DNA of 64,000 nt from Spinacia oleracea (GCF_020520425.1 NC_079492.1:66641671-66705670), one strand, 5' to 3'. Shown: positions 44,657-55,944, counted from the stretch's first letter. Notes: generated by a model not told the origin, from the sequence alone. Numbers and translations are program-made.

Positions 44657-47365
44657 ATTAAAAACTACAATTGAAAAGAATAAACAAATAAATAACCATT
44701 CACAGTTTCTCTTAACAAACTTAAATTCTAGCATACATGCATAATTCAATGTTTATTAAGCATTTTATTCAAGTTATGTGTTCCGGCAGGTGTGAATAAA
44801 ATGATTCCAAGATCCTAAAATCATTGAAGAACTAAGCACAGTTTGTCGACTTAATCCTAGAACATCTTTGTGTACCTTGCCCCTTTAGGACCAATAAGTA
44901 ACACCTCGCTGAGCGAAAACTATTACTAGATTGATGTAAAGGATATCCAAGCAAGTGTATATTTTGGCATGGCACCTTTTAACTCAATTTTTAAGTTTGG
45001 AACTTAAGGCTCTTACTATGTTGGTTAGATTTTAAGTGAACTAAAATCCTTAATCATGAAACATAATCAAGCCACAATCTTACGCATAATTAAGACATAT
45101 TTAAAGCAATAAATAACTTAAAGCATGCATAAGATAAATGTGATCTAGTATGGCCCGACTTCATCTTGAAGCTTTGACTTCAAAGTCCGTCTTGAAAATC
45201 TCCGTGGGAGGCACCATTTTCTTCAAATAGGATAAGCTATAACTAATTACAACTATTTGATGGTACGCAGACCATATTTGAATTGAAAAATAACTTTGGT
45301 ACTTTAGACCAATTACATTCAAATTAATGGTACGCAGACCATATTTTCTATCCTATTTGGGCCATACTAGTCACTTCATAACCTGCAAAACAGTACATAT
45401 ACAATATATACCATTCACCCATTCATTATCATGAATGGCCCACATAGCTGGTTAGTAAAACACATTATGCATCACGTAAACATTTGCAGCAATTAATCAA
45501 GGGCACCAATAATCTACCAATTATTCAGTCCTTATTAATTCTAATCAAGTTGTTTTAACCTTAAGGATTCGTAGACCTAATCAAGAGTTTTATGACTAAA
45601 AGGGCTCCCACTTAAACCAATAAATTCATATGCTTTACTAATTTTAAACATAAAAATGTATTTCAAGTCTAACCGGAAACATACAAATTTAATTAAAATT
45701 TAAAGCTCATATAAATTTATAATTGAATCCAAAAAGTTTAATTTAATTTCAGTCGTATTTAAATTAATTCATGATTTTAATTTTAGTAAAATAATTAGAA
45801 TAAATAAAATTTATTATAATTACAATATTCAAAATTAAAATCCAAGAAAATAATTTAAATTATTAATTTTAAAATTAATTAAAATTACGTAAACTGAAAA
45901 ATTTCAAATTAAACATTCAAAACGATCTAATCGTAACGCAAACACCCTACGCATCGCACGCCCATGGGCCGCACGCACACAGCCATCGCTGGCCATGTGC
46001 GCGCAGCCCATGCGCTCGTCGCATAGCTGCTGCATCTACCATCGCAAGCCATCGCACGCTTTGGTGCTCGATGCGCGCGCTCCATCGCTCGCTGTGCGCG
46101 CGAGCCATTGCTCGCTGTGCGCGCGACATCGCTCGCTGTGCGCGCGAGCCATTGCTCGTTGTGCGCGCGACATCGCTCGCTGTGCGCGCGAGCCATTGCT
46201 CGCTGTGCGCGCGACATCGCTCGCTGTGCGCGCGACATCGCTCGCTGTGCGCGCGACATCGCTCGCTGTGCGCGCGAGCCATCGCGCGCGATCAACGCTG
46301 GGCGCAGCGCTCGTGGCACGCGAGCTTGCGCTCGCTGCGCGCGAGGCTGCGCTCGCTGCGCGCAAGGCTGCGCGCTCTTGCGCGAGGCAGTGCGCGTCGT
46401 GGCGCAGCTCGCTTGCTGCCCACACGCGACTGCCATGGCTCGCCTTTCACCCATGCCCATTCGTCCATAGCTCGTGGCCCACGACACAAGGCAGGGCTGC
46501 TGCCTTGTGCTCGTGCACCATGCCTTGCTCATTGCATTCGTGCCGCACGGGCGACGAGCTCCCTTGCTCGTCGTCGCATGCCCGCACTATACAACACCCC
46601 TTAAGGGTAACACGAAGCGTCCATTGCTTTGTGCGTGCAAGTTATATGAACGAATCGCATAAAAAATTAAAATTTATATTTAAAATTAATGACAAATTAA
46701 TAAATAACATTAATTTCATAATTTTAGGGCGAAAAATCGAAAATTTATTATCCAATTGATTTCCGATTATTATGGATTCAAGTCTAGGTCATAAAAATTT
46801 AAAATTTATCATAAATTTACAATTTTTATGGTGGTTTTTAATCATAGGTTTCTAATTAAATTATAATTAATTATGAAAATCAAATTAATTCTAAATTATT
46901 CTAATTTTCAACAAATTAATCATAATTACAAATTAGATTGCATAATTAACAAGGCTAGGCATTCAAACTTGTTAAACATATACATTAGGTCAATCAAAAA
47001 TTCAAGATTTATCAACAAGAATCGCAAATATTTAATTTAACATCTTAAATTTACGAAATTTTGCATTCGAAAAACTAAAACCTTCGAAAAGTCATAGTTA
47101 GGCTTCGAATTTGAGAATTCTAGGTTCGGCAGAAAAATATCTTTTTTTGTCAAAATTTTAGAATGCCTTTTACATGCGTAATTGACACAAAAATCACTCG
47201 ATTTGGATGAGTAACGAAGAAACTGCCGAAAAACTGCGTACGTATAATTAAATAAACGCAATTTGCAATTAATTAACAATTACGAAAATTAATCACCCCT
47301 TTTAATTCTTGCAAATTTGTAATATTTAACCATGTTCATGCATTTTAGATTATGAAAATAATAAG
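44657..47365 (-). other. Long untranslated leader of the intact family-A element
   Basis: The 2.7-kb leader between the primer site and gag has three zones. From the LTR side these are an AT-rich zone (46640-47365), a GC-rich zone (45940-46640) and an AT-rich zone holding two GGTACGCAGACC motifs (45260-45340). It corresponds to 5849-7690 and, in reverse, to 7740-9940. No conserved coding region is shared by the three copies, so I regard it as non-coding RNA leader. Packaging or translation-control functions are possible but not shown. Confidence 0.75.
46085..46285. repeat. GC-rich tandem repeat in the family-A leader
   Basis: About nine units of CATCGCTCGCTGTGCGCGCGA (one base over 20, so best read as CATCGCTCG plus CTGTGCGCGCGA), alternating with GAGCCATTGCTCGCTGTGCG-type units, lie in tandem. 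The other two leaders have GC-rich zones at this place but not this array, so it expanded in this copy. It is open in nearly all frames with RAQRAM- or ARHRSLC-type repeats, which are artefacts of the repeat. Confidence 0.88.
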
Positions 47366-47381
47366 GGGCTCGTGATACCAC
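47366..47381 (-). promoter_or_regulatory. Primer-binding site of the intact family-A element
   Basis: The minus strand directly after the 5' LTR reads GTGGTATCACGAGCC. It resembles the plant initiator-tRNA-Met site TGGTATCAGAGC, with one extra base. It fixes the transcription direction. Confidence 0.85.
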
Positions 47382-48773
47382 TGTTAGGTTATGATACATA
47401 TGACAATTCATAAATCATGCGGAAACAACCATTAAGCCAGGAATACATATTATTTACACATAATCATATAGCATAGTTTAGATGCATACTCTTTGTTGCG
47501 TGCCTTCCCTAGCTGCGCCCGAACCGAACAAGAACAAGTCTTTAGGACTCCAAGTGTCGTCCCTCCGTAGATAGTCCACAGCACGTCCGGATCCGCCTTA
47601 AGATTGACCAACTAGAATCGCCCTTAAGGTACTAGAATTTTCGGCACTCTTAGGTAAGAAATATGACTGAATTTTCTCTCAAAACTCACTTTGAATACTT
47701 GAATTAATCTCTGAAAATATGTGACCCTAGGCACGTATTTATAGAGTTATGGAAAGGGAATTGGAATCCTAGTAGGATACGAATTAGTTAAACTTAGAAT
47801 CCTATACGAACTCTAATTAATTAATTTATCCTTTTAGGAATAGGAATTTAATCATATACCAAATCCTAATAGCTTTAGGAATCGTGCATGAACACAAACA
47901 CACACACACACACACGCGGCAGCCACGAGGGCCGCCCATGCGCGTGCGCGCGAGCAGCAGCCCACGCCACGAGGCCCACGCTGCCGTGGCCTTGGCGCGC
48001 GCTGGGCCTGCCTTGCGGTGGGCCTGGGCGCTGCCTTGGCTGGGCTTGTGGCGCGCGTTTGGCTTGCTGGGCGATGGCCCGACTTCGTGCTGGGCCTTCG
48101 TCCGGCAGGCCTCATCCGATGCTAATTCGTACGATACGCTTCCAATTAAATTCCCGGTTCCGGAATTCATTTCCGATACGAACAATATTTAATATTTCCG
48201 ATTCCGGAATCAATTTTCGTTTCGAACAAATATTTAATATTTCCGTTTCCGGAATTATTTTCCGATTCCGATAATATTTCCGATTCTGACAATATTTCCG
48301 TTTCCGGCAATATTTCCGATTCTGGCAATATTTCCATTTCCGATAATATTTTCCGATACGTACCATGTTTCCGTTTCCGGCAACATCTACGACTTGGATA
48401 ATATTTATATTTCCGATACGATCCATATTTCCGTTTCCGGCAATATCATCGTTTCCGGAGTATTCATTTCTTGCCTGTGACGATCTCAGCTCCCACTGAA
48501 ACCAAGATCCGTCGATTCCGAATATCCATAGATGGAGTATCTAATGCCATTAAATACTTGATCCGTTTACGTACTATTTGTGTGACCCTACGGGTTCAGT
48601 CAAGAGTAAGCTGTGGATTAATATCATTAATTCCACTTGAACTGAAGCGGCCTCTAGCTAGGCATTCAACTCACTTGATCTCACTGAATTATTAACTTGT
48701 TAATTAATACTGAACCGCATTTATTAGACTTAACATAGAATGCATACTTGGACCAAGGGAATTATTTCCTTCA
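47382..48773 (-). repeat. 5' LTR of the intact family-A element
   Basis: It is 1392 bases, with plus-strand ends TGTTAGGTTATG and ATTTCCTTCA. It differs from 38437-39827 at about a dozen positions, including one CA-repeat unit. The 5-bp duplication GTATC follows at 48774. Confidence 0.95.
47736..47743 (-). promoter_or_regulatory. TATA box of the family-A LTR
   Basis: TATAAATA on the minus strand lies about 1.0 kb into the LTR and about 350 bases before its end. It is conserved in position in the LTRs at 3985, 38437 and 62050 (62404-62411). Confidence 0.7.
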
Positions 48774-48778
48774 GTATC

Positions 48779-48790
48779 GGAGCCAGGTTA
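48779..48790 (+). promoter_or_regulatory. Split primer-binding site of the family-B element (distal part)
   Basis: Joining 38429-38436 (GTAGTATC, directly after the family-B 5' LTR) to GGAGCCAGG here restores TAGTATCGGAGCCAGG. That is close to the initiator-tRNA-Met site TGGTATCAGAGCCAGG. The family-A insertion lies within it. Confidence 0.85.
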
Positions 48791-48824
48791 ACAAAACTTA
48801 TGTCAGAAATCTTGTGTTAATAAA

Positions 48825-51116
48825 ATGGAGGGGAACATCACTCATGATGGTGACATGTTCAAGCTCACTGCTGAGAATTAATCCTACTAGAAGCCTATGA
48901 TGGAAGATCACCTATATTGCAAGGATTTGAAAGAGCCTATCATAAATGAGACTATGTCTGAAGGAAAGGATGTCAAAGACTAGGAGCTGTTAAATCATAA
49001 GGCATTAGCCATGATCCGGAAGTATATCGATCGAAGTTTGTTCGACCATGTGTCCATGTACACCAATGCATACGAATTATGGAAAAAACTAGAGTCCATG
49101 ATTCAAAATAAGACGCCTAGTAATAAGGCTAATATGATGAAACGCTTGGTTAAACTAGAGTATAAAGACGGTCAAAGCATGATAGGACATATAAACATAT
49201 TTAAGGGGATTGTGAATCAACTAACCAAGATTGAGATGAAAATCGAAGATGATATACAGGCACTGTTGTTACTAAGTTCTCTACCAGAGAGTTGCGACAC
49301 TCTTGTAGTTACACATAGCAACTCAGCTCCGGAGGGGAAGCTCACCATGGACACAGTTGCAGATAGTTTAATGAATGAATATGCTAGGAGAAAGGAAAGA
49401 GGTACATCTAGCCAATATGAAGCAAATATTGTGGAGAATCGTGGAAGAAACGAGACACGGGAAAGAATAGGACTCGAGTCCATGACAAGTCACGGGAGCG
49501 TTCCGAATCTCGCTCCAAGATCATATGTTACTACTTTGAAAACCAAATCACAAGAAGTCGGAGTGTCGGAATCTCAAAAGAGACCACAAAAATGGGTCAG
49601 TGAAGGCTGATCAAATCGACACTAAAAATAAAGAAGAAAAGAGCACCACCTCTATAGCATCAAAAGATGACGATGATGTCTTTCTCATTGAGGAAGATAA
49701 TTATCTTAAAATTGCTCACGATTATTGCTCATGGATTGTAGACACTGGAGCATCATTCCATGTAACCCCACATAGAGAATTCTTCTCAACATACCAAATT
49801 GGTGATTTTGGTACTGCTAAAATGGGAAATAAAGTGTCCATCAAGATAGTGGGTATAGGCAATGTCATCTTAAAGACCAATACTAATTGTGAACTTATGT
49901 TAAAAGATGTAAGACATGTACCTGACATGCGTCTTAATCTTATTTCAGCTGGGAAGCTTGATGATGTTGCTTATTTGAATCGTTTTGGTGGAGGGATATG
50001 GAATCTCACCATAAGCATTATGATTATTTCTAGAGGAAGTAAGGAAGGTTCCTTGTATGTGACATAAGGAAAGTTGTGCATGGGAGAGGCTAATGTCAGT
50101 CATGATAACTCAAGCTTGGAGTTATGGCACAAGAGGCTAGGTCACACGAGTGAGAAAGGATTACAAATATTTTCCAAAAGGGCGCTACTTCCGGAAGTGA
50201 AAGGTATATCTCTTGAACCTTGCATTCACTGCTTAGTAGGCAAACAACATAGAGTTTCTTTTTATCGAAGTAATCATCCACATAGAAGAAAATATGCTCT
50301 TGATTTAGTGCACCCAAATGTTTGTTCAATGACTGAAACATCACTTGGAGGTGCAATATATTTTGTCACATTTATTGATGATCATTCAAGAAAGGTTTGG
50401 GCATTCTTATCGAAAACGAAAAATCAAGTACTTGAAGCATTCCAAGAATTTCACGCCATAATAGAAAGAGAGATCGGAAAGAAATTAAAGTGTGTGAGAG
50501 ATGATAATGGAGGAGAGTACAGAGGTCCTTTTGAAGAATATTGCAAGTCTTATGGAATTAGGCTCGAAAAAACTCCTCCCAAGACCCCGCAACTGAATGG
50601 TGTGGATGAACGAATGAACCGAACAATTGAAGAAAGAGTTCGATGCATGTTATCTCATGCCAAGCTGCCAAAATCCTTTTAGGGTGAAGTAATGAAGACT
50701 GCGGTCAATATCATAAATCATTCCCCCTCAAAGGCTTTAGATGGATGTATCCCAGAGCAAGAATGGACAGGAAAGAAAGTGTTATATAAACACTTTAAAG
50801 TGTTTGGTTGTCAAGCCTTCGTCCATATCCCGAAGGACGAACGCTCCAAACTTGATTCATAGACAAAGCAATGCATCTACCTTTGTACACCTCAAGATGA
50901 GCTTGGTTATCGACTATGGGACCCAGTGAGCAAGAGAATTGTTAGAAGCCGAGATGTTGTGTTTTTCGAGGATAGGACCATCAAAGACACCAAGCAACCA
51001 TGGGGCATCATGTCTAAGGTTAGTAATTCCCGTTATCCTGGCCCTTTTCCAGTAGTTAGACATAAGGAATATAGAGAAGCTGAAAATAAGATTGTTAATG
51101 ATGAATCAACAATGGA
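48825..51116 (+). pseudogene. Family-B copia gag-protease-integrase pseudogene, polymerase deleted
   Basis: It starts MEGNITHDGDMFKL at 48825. Gag shows the UBN2-type block (YELWKKLESMIQNKTPSNKA; LLLSSLPESCDTLVVTHSNS) with TAA and TAG stops before 49011. The zinc knuckle near 49525-49600 has lost its second Cys (Phe) and shifts frame by one base. The protease motif WIVDTGASFHVTP is intact (49730 onward). A TAA follows at 50065. The integrase zinc domain (LWHKRLGHTS, CIHCLVGK) and core follow; the first catalytic position reads LVHPNVCS where LVHSDVCG is usual, so Asp is replaced by Asn. DDNGGEY and DERMNRT remain. Two further TAG stops occur (50680, 50860). After VVFFEDRTIKDTKQPWG and a short tail the gene ends at a deletion into the 3' LTR. 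Confidence 0.92.
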
Positions 51117-51598
51117 GGAACATGTCAAGATCAATGCATTTTATTGTGTTAACTTCACCCATTTATGTATGATGCTTGGTTTTTCTTCTAGCCAAATGAT
51201 CTCCCGTGAACTAAAGCTAGGATGCCAAAGATCACTAATTAATTAGTGGTTTTATGAAGCTAATTATGTAACTCATAAGTGACCCCATTGTTCTCCTATA
51301 TATTGAGACTTTGAAAGGCTTTTTTAGATAGAACAGGCAAGCAAGTTCTTTCAAGTGAGAGAAAAATTTTGAGAGCCACTATTGAGTGAGAATTGTAATT
51401 CATTGTATCCCTACTAGTACATATAGTAGAAGGCAAGTTTGCACTGGACTTCCGTCCCGCGGTTTTTCTCTTTTAAGAGGGTTTTCCGCGTCACCAAAAT
51501 CTTCGTGTTTGATCTAATATTTATTTTCTTTCTAATTTCACTTTGCTCATTTTAATCACACAAAGAGGGAGAAGAGTAGTCTGCATACTTCTCCAACA
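51117..51598 (+). repeat. 3' LTR of family B, 5'-truncated
   Basis: It matches the 5' LTR from its base ~77 to its end (GGAACATGTCAAGATCAATG to CTCCAACA). The junction to pol is seamless, so the open frame continues into the LTR for about 40 codons. The TAATA duplication follows at 51599. Confidence 0.93.
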
Positions 51599-51603
51599 TA
51601 ATA

Positions 51604-52983
51604 CTACCACTGTTTTAAATACTTGCACAAACTAATTGTTTTTAGTTCGAGAGGAATCTCAATATTAATTTTAATCTATGTTTTTTTTAGAAAATTTTAT
51701 CATAAGTAGTTTTTATTAATTACGAAGTATTTCCTTTATTTCTTCTTTTTCTAAATTTTCAATTTGATCAACTTATTTACTTTGCTTATTTAAGTCTATT
51801 CCTTAAATAAATAATTACTTTCTTAACAATGTGATTTCATTTGAAATGACAATTTCATTGAATAAAATTTATAATCAATTATTTCTTTAATTAGCTTCAT
51901 TCACGGTCAATTACAATTAAAAGTCAATTCAAAATTTACTTGAGTCCATACATGTTAGGTTCTTGCATTTTTTGTTTTTTGACGGATTGCATGTGCTTTG
52001 AAATTTATTGTTGGTTCTAAAATGCGGAATTTTAAGGATAAATTAAGTATTTATTCCCTTAATTACTTACATTGTAATTGTGACTCTTAAAGCATTAGCT
52101 TTATAAAAGAAGAAACGAATTTAATACGTATTAGTTTTATTAACTTTAGTAAACAAATTAATAATTGCATATTGAGATAAAATAAAAGAAGTTTGAAGTA
52201 AAATAAATGCATAAAAAAATTAGAAGAATTTCAAAGGAATAAAAAAGATGAAATTATTTGATGCCCTTATTTTCATGAATATGTGTTGATTTTCGAGTGT
52301 GCTATGCTATGCTATGCTTTGATTTATGGTATACCAAATTAGAAAATCAATCACAAATTTTAATTTCAACATTTACTATTACTCTAAGTTTTTTAGGGGG
52401 ACCTTTGTAAGTTTTATTGATTATTTTCTTCTTTATACTGTCGACATGCTTATTTTTTTTCTTGATTTAAGTCATTTCCTTTTATAATAGAGGTAATGTA
52501 GTTTAGTAGTAGCTTAATGAGTGTATTTTAATCATTTTACCTGGACACCAAATCATCCCCTCTTCCCTTATATAATAGAGCTCAATATTTAGTGTTTTTG
52601 TTAAATGATGTAGATAGTCATATAAATCTAACTATATTTGGCAATTCAAATATCTTTAGATAGTCATATATGTGGGCAAGCTAAGCAGATTTTAGAAAAG
52701 AGTCGTGCAAATACTTTAAGATAGTCATGATTATTCACGGCAATATGAATTATCATTTAAGAATATATTTTACGTTTTATATAGTTTGATATTAATTACA
52801 CACTTAGCTTATGTCAAAAAAAAAATTAATTACACACACTATTGGCAATGTATGCTATGATTGCAAATTTACGCATATAAATGCCTTTTTGAATATACAT
52901 ATTTAGATTGTCAATAGTAGATGATATACTTTGATAATCATTCTCCATATACGAATACTACCCAAAGTGTTACTATGTATATA
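51604..52983. other. AT-rich flank right of family B (duplicated at 56302-57681)
   Basis: No gene is supported. A short run of GCTATGCTATGCTATGCTTT occurs at about 52301-52320. Everything here is also present in the second duplication copy. Confidence 0.55.
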
Positions 52984-53463
52984 TTAGGGGTGTTCAATTT
53001 CGGATATCGGATCCAATCCGAAATTTTCCTATCGGGGAAATGTGATCCGAAAGTTTCGGATATCCAGAAAATCCGGATATCCGAAAATCCGAAAACTATC
53101 CGAATTTTAACAAAATTAGAAAAATAATCACGTTTTAAACTAAACTTTTTCGGATATCCGATCCGAAATACCAGTAACCTTAAAATCGGATCAAATATCC
53201 GAGAATTTGGATCGGATTATTGGATTTTTCTATTGTTTTTTTTAAATATTGAAATATTTTGGATATTTTGGATATTTTGGATATCCGAAATGAAAAGAAA
53301 AAAAAAATTGATCTGAATTCGGTACGAAAATCCAATTTATTTTTCGGATATCCGATCCGAAATATCCGAAATTTAAAACCAGATCGGATATCCAAAATTT
53401 CGGATCGGATCATCAGATTTTCTCATCGGGTCAAACGGATCGGATATTTTTGCACACCCCTAG
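52984..53463. mobile_element. hAT-like MITE rich in GGATATCCG, copy 1
   Basis: The ends are TTAGGGGTGTTCAA and TTGCACACCCCTAG, an imperfect inverted pair. They are flanked by TGTATATA (52976-52983) and TGTATATG (53464-53471), a 7-of-8 match and the length expected for hAT. The interior is built from CGGATATCCGATCCGAAAT-type palindromic units on both strands, which make it open in complementary frames without coding. Confidence 0.75.
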
Positions 53464-53619
53464 TGTATATGACTATGCCATACCTCGAATAATGCACTCG
53501 TATCACTCATATTAATTATACTGGAGACCATTGTTTTATCTTATAATATATGACAAACGACATTAATAAAAAAATATTGTCTGCCAATATAAAAACTCTT
53601 TGGTTGTGACATTCATGAT

Positions 53620-53623
53620 GATA

Positions 53624-53673
<50 letters not shown>
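53620..53673. repeat. AT microsatellite, copy 1
   Basis: (AT)n is interrupted by one ACAT. The corresponding run in the second duplication copy (58310-58371) is longer and has its interruption nearer the right end. Confidence 0.9.
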
Positions 53674-53674
<1 letters not shown>

Positions 53675-54036
53675 GTAGTATAGAAATTATAACTGTATTA
53701 AAAAAACCATAATTTTCAAATTTCATGGCTTAAGTAATCAAGTAACATATTAGCATTTTCATATTTGCAAGTTAATTTGTCATAATTTATTATATAATAG
53801 CGTAGATAATTGAAACATTTGTGCAATAATTACTTAAGTCTATGCTTACGTGTAGAAATATATGTCCATATACGCAACAACAATGGAGGGGACTGGAACC
53901 TATCCACCTAAAATTCGCCCCAAATCCGGATTAGCCCTAAGGATGAACCGGGTGCTAACACCAAAAAAAAATTATATTTTGTTAATATATTATCTAAGTC
54001 AAAATAGTAAAATGACATGGATATTATTTTATTAAA

Positions 54037-55631
54037 GGAATAATTGTTGGGAATAAGTCAACCTTTGTCCTATTTATTAATATTAAGTCTAACTTTTAAT
54101 TATATTTGATTAAGTTAACCTTTTATATCAATTTACTTTTAACAAGTTGCATTACCGGTAACTGGCTAGTTTAATGATCAGCAGGTAAGCTTTCACTTTT
54201 CCCTCCAAAAATACATATACGTGGCATTAACTAATGACACATACCTTCCACTTCACAATTTCTTCACTTATAACACAAACATAGAAAAATAAAAATAAAA
54301 TAAGGGTATTCAAAGTTTTGTCGCTCGACGCATTCAACAGTTTGGTAGATCGTTGTTCTCTGCAATTGCCATAACTGAGCTTACCTTCGTACCTTCCTCT
54401 TTATTGATGAAATCATCGAGGAAAATTGATAGAGACGCATCAATTCAAGGATTAAAGAGCAATTAATTCATTCTCCAAGAAAAATTCGCAGGTATGATTT
54501 GATAACCCTAATTTTTTGTATTATGAATTATGGGTTAGTTTTATTACTTTAAAATGCAATTTTCTTGAGTATAGGAATGAAATTCTTATTCTTGGGTAAA
54601 TTTCGTTGTTGGTGGGAAGAATCATTAACAAAATTTCATAATTGAGTTGGGTTAATTGAATTGAATTGGGGCTCAATTGAAAATTGGAAACTGAAATTCG
54701 CTAATTTACCGGGTTAACTGAACTTTTTGAATTGAAGCAGTTGCTTAATTATTTTTTAGATAAAAGAGGTGTCATGAGGTGTATTTCTCACTGAAAGTGG
54801 CTTAATTTCCCAACTTTTAGCCAAATTGCAATAAACAGAGCACTAAAAGAATACCCATAAAAATGTTTAAAGTGCAAATTTTATTAAAATGGGCTTATGG
54901 ATTGCAATTGGAGTATTTAGTTTATGGGTTTCTTAGGAGTACTCTTCGTATCTCCTTTTGGACGTTGATTGTACAAGTGTTGCGATTGGTTTTCTGGAAT
55001 TTTTCGGGAATCCATGGAAGATTGGGAAGTTTGTTACGATTTCAGTGATTATTGCCCTGCATTTTGGTTTCTTATTTTGGGTAGTAACAAACTTTATGGG
55101 CTAAAGCCCTTGTAGTAAAGTAATATCATCTTCTTGTGTGCTAAGATTAGTGCAATAATTTCAATTAATTACCAAACTTGTAAGTTGGATAAGTATCCAA
55201 TTGTAAGCTGGAAGCTTAATGTGTAATATCATATGTGGCTTATAATTCTCGTGGAGTACTACCGTAGTTACAGTGCTGACTGGTGGAGTGATACACAAAT
55301 GACAAATCTATGTGTTTATTGAGTCTGGCTGTCACTAGAGAGGGGGGCAATTGGGGTTGGATGTGAGTCAACATACTGGATTTTCCATACAGAGAGGGGG
55401 GGATGGGTAGCTTTCTCTCTTATTCTGGGTTAACACTATCCGAGCATTAGATACAAGGACTTAAAATTTGGTGGTCCATCTCTCTTGAACAAAAAACAGG
55501 GGATTTGTCTCTTCCATTCTTGAATATATTTTACTTAATTAGATAAACTTACCTCCTTATATTACTGAATTGCAGGTTATCATGAAATCTGGTGTGTTTG
55601 CTGATATTACTATGAAGTTTTGGCATGGTGG
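54037..55631 (+). other. Unique spacer between duplication copies: promoter/5'UTR/intron fragment of an unknown gene
   Basis: This 1.6 kb is not repeated. From about 54300 to 54491 it looks like a transcribed 5' untranslated exon ending GCAG/GTATGATTTG, a donor-like site. AT-rich intron-like DNA follows to TTGCAG at 55571-55575. A short exon then starts at 55576 with ATG at 55582. No other coding sequence is seen; the open frames at 54863-55048 are within the presumed intron. Confidence 0.5.
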
Positions 55632-55944
55632 GAGAATTATTAGAAGCCGAGATGTTGTGTTTTTCGAGGATAGGACCATCAAAGACACCAAGCAACCATG
55701 GGGCATCATGTCTAAGGTTAGTAATTCCCGTTATCCTGGCCCTTTTCCAGTAGTTAGACATAAGGAATATAGAGAAGCTGAAAATAAGATTGTTAATGAT
55801 GAATCAACAATGGAGGAACATGTCAAGATCAATGCATTTTATTGTGTTAACTTCACCCATTTATGTATGATGCTTGGTTTTTCTTCTAGCCAAATGATCT
55901 CCCGTGAACTAAAGCTAGGATGCCAAAGATCACTAATTAATTAG
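55582..55944 (+). CDS. Chimeric ORF: unknown N-terminus fused to family-B integrase tail and LTR
   Basis: The frame opens with MKSGVFADITMKFWHGG, encoded by the exon-like end of the unique spacer. At 55632 it passes without a break into the duplicated family-B sequence (RSRDVVFFEDRTIKDTKQPW) and then reads into the truncated 3' LTR, ending RSLIN at 55944, for 120 codons. The N-terminal piece, with its FWHGG motif, is reminiscent of the N-terminus of plant Mutator-like transposases (..HHGG..), but I am not sure. The join is probably an accident of the duplication. There is no evidence that it is expressed beyond the intact splice-like site upstream. Confidence 0.4.
   Translation: MKSGVFADITMKFWHGGRIIRSRDVVFFEDRTIKDTKQPWGIMSKVSNSRYPGPFPVVRHKEYREAENKIVNDESTMEEHVKINAFYCVNFTHLCMMLGFSSSQMISRELKLGCQRSLIN

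Larger units (their letters stand above)
38437..48773 (-). mobile_element. Nearly intact family-A Ty1/copia element (Angela/Tork-like), 10.3 kb
   Basis: The two LTRs (38437-39827 and 47382-48773) differ at only about a dozen positions by eye. The 5-bp duplication GTATC flanks the element (38432-38436 and 48774-48778). The primer site, a 2.7-kb leader, gag-pol in one long region, the 3' untranslated region and the polypurine tract are all present in minus orientation. The high LTR similarity implies a recent insertion (inference: well under a few million years at usual plant rates). Two lesions in gag-pol make it non-autonomous as it stands. The lineage name is provisional, from the gag start and domain wording, not from a tree. 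Confidence 0.94.
37876..51598 (+). mobile_element. Family-B Ty1/copia element, plus strand, with nested insertion and internal deletion
   Basis: The 5' LTR at 37876-38428 (TGTTGG...CCAACA) and a 3' LTR remnant ending at 51598 with the same CCAACA end are flanked by TAATA on both sides (37871-37875 and 51599-51603). The target duplication confirms that they belong to one insertion. The internal region encodes gag, protease and integrase with stops. Reverse transcriptase, RNase H, the polypurine tract and the first ~77 bases of the 3' LTR are deleted at about 51116. A family-A element (38437-48773) is inserted in the primer-binding site. Confidence 0.93.
50934..54036 (+). repeat. 3.1-kb direct duplication, copy 1
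   Basis: The segment from GAGAATTGTTAGAAGCC to ATTATTTTATTAAA is repeated at 55632-58734 with exactly the same overall length. I noticed only about ten substitutions plus length changes in A/T runs and in one TATTTTGGA repeat. It contains the end of family-B integrase, the 3' LTR remnant, the TAATA target site, AT-rich flank, a hAT-like MITE and an AT microsatellite. Confidence 0.95.

Noticed and set aside
45927-46759. Long overlapping ORFs on both strands (up to 254 residues) with RAQRAM or CARHRSLC repeats
   Set aside because: They are by-products of a GC-rich tandem array that lacks stop codons in any frame; the other leaders do not share a matching protein.
53180-53492. Complementary 77-residue ORFs rich in Ile/Arg/Lys
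   Set aside because: They arise from the palindromic GGATATCCG units of the MITE, which read alike on both strands.
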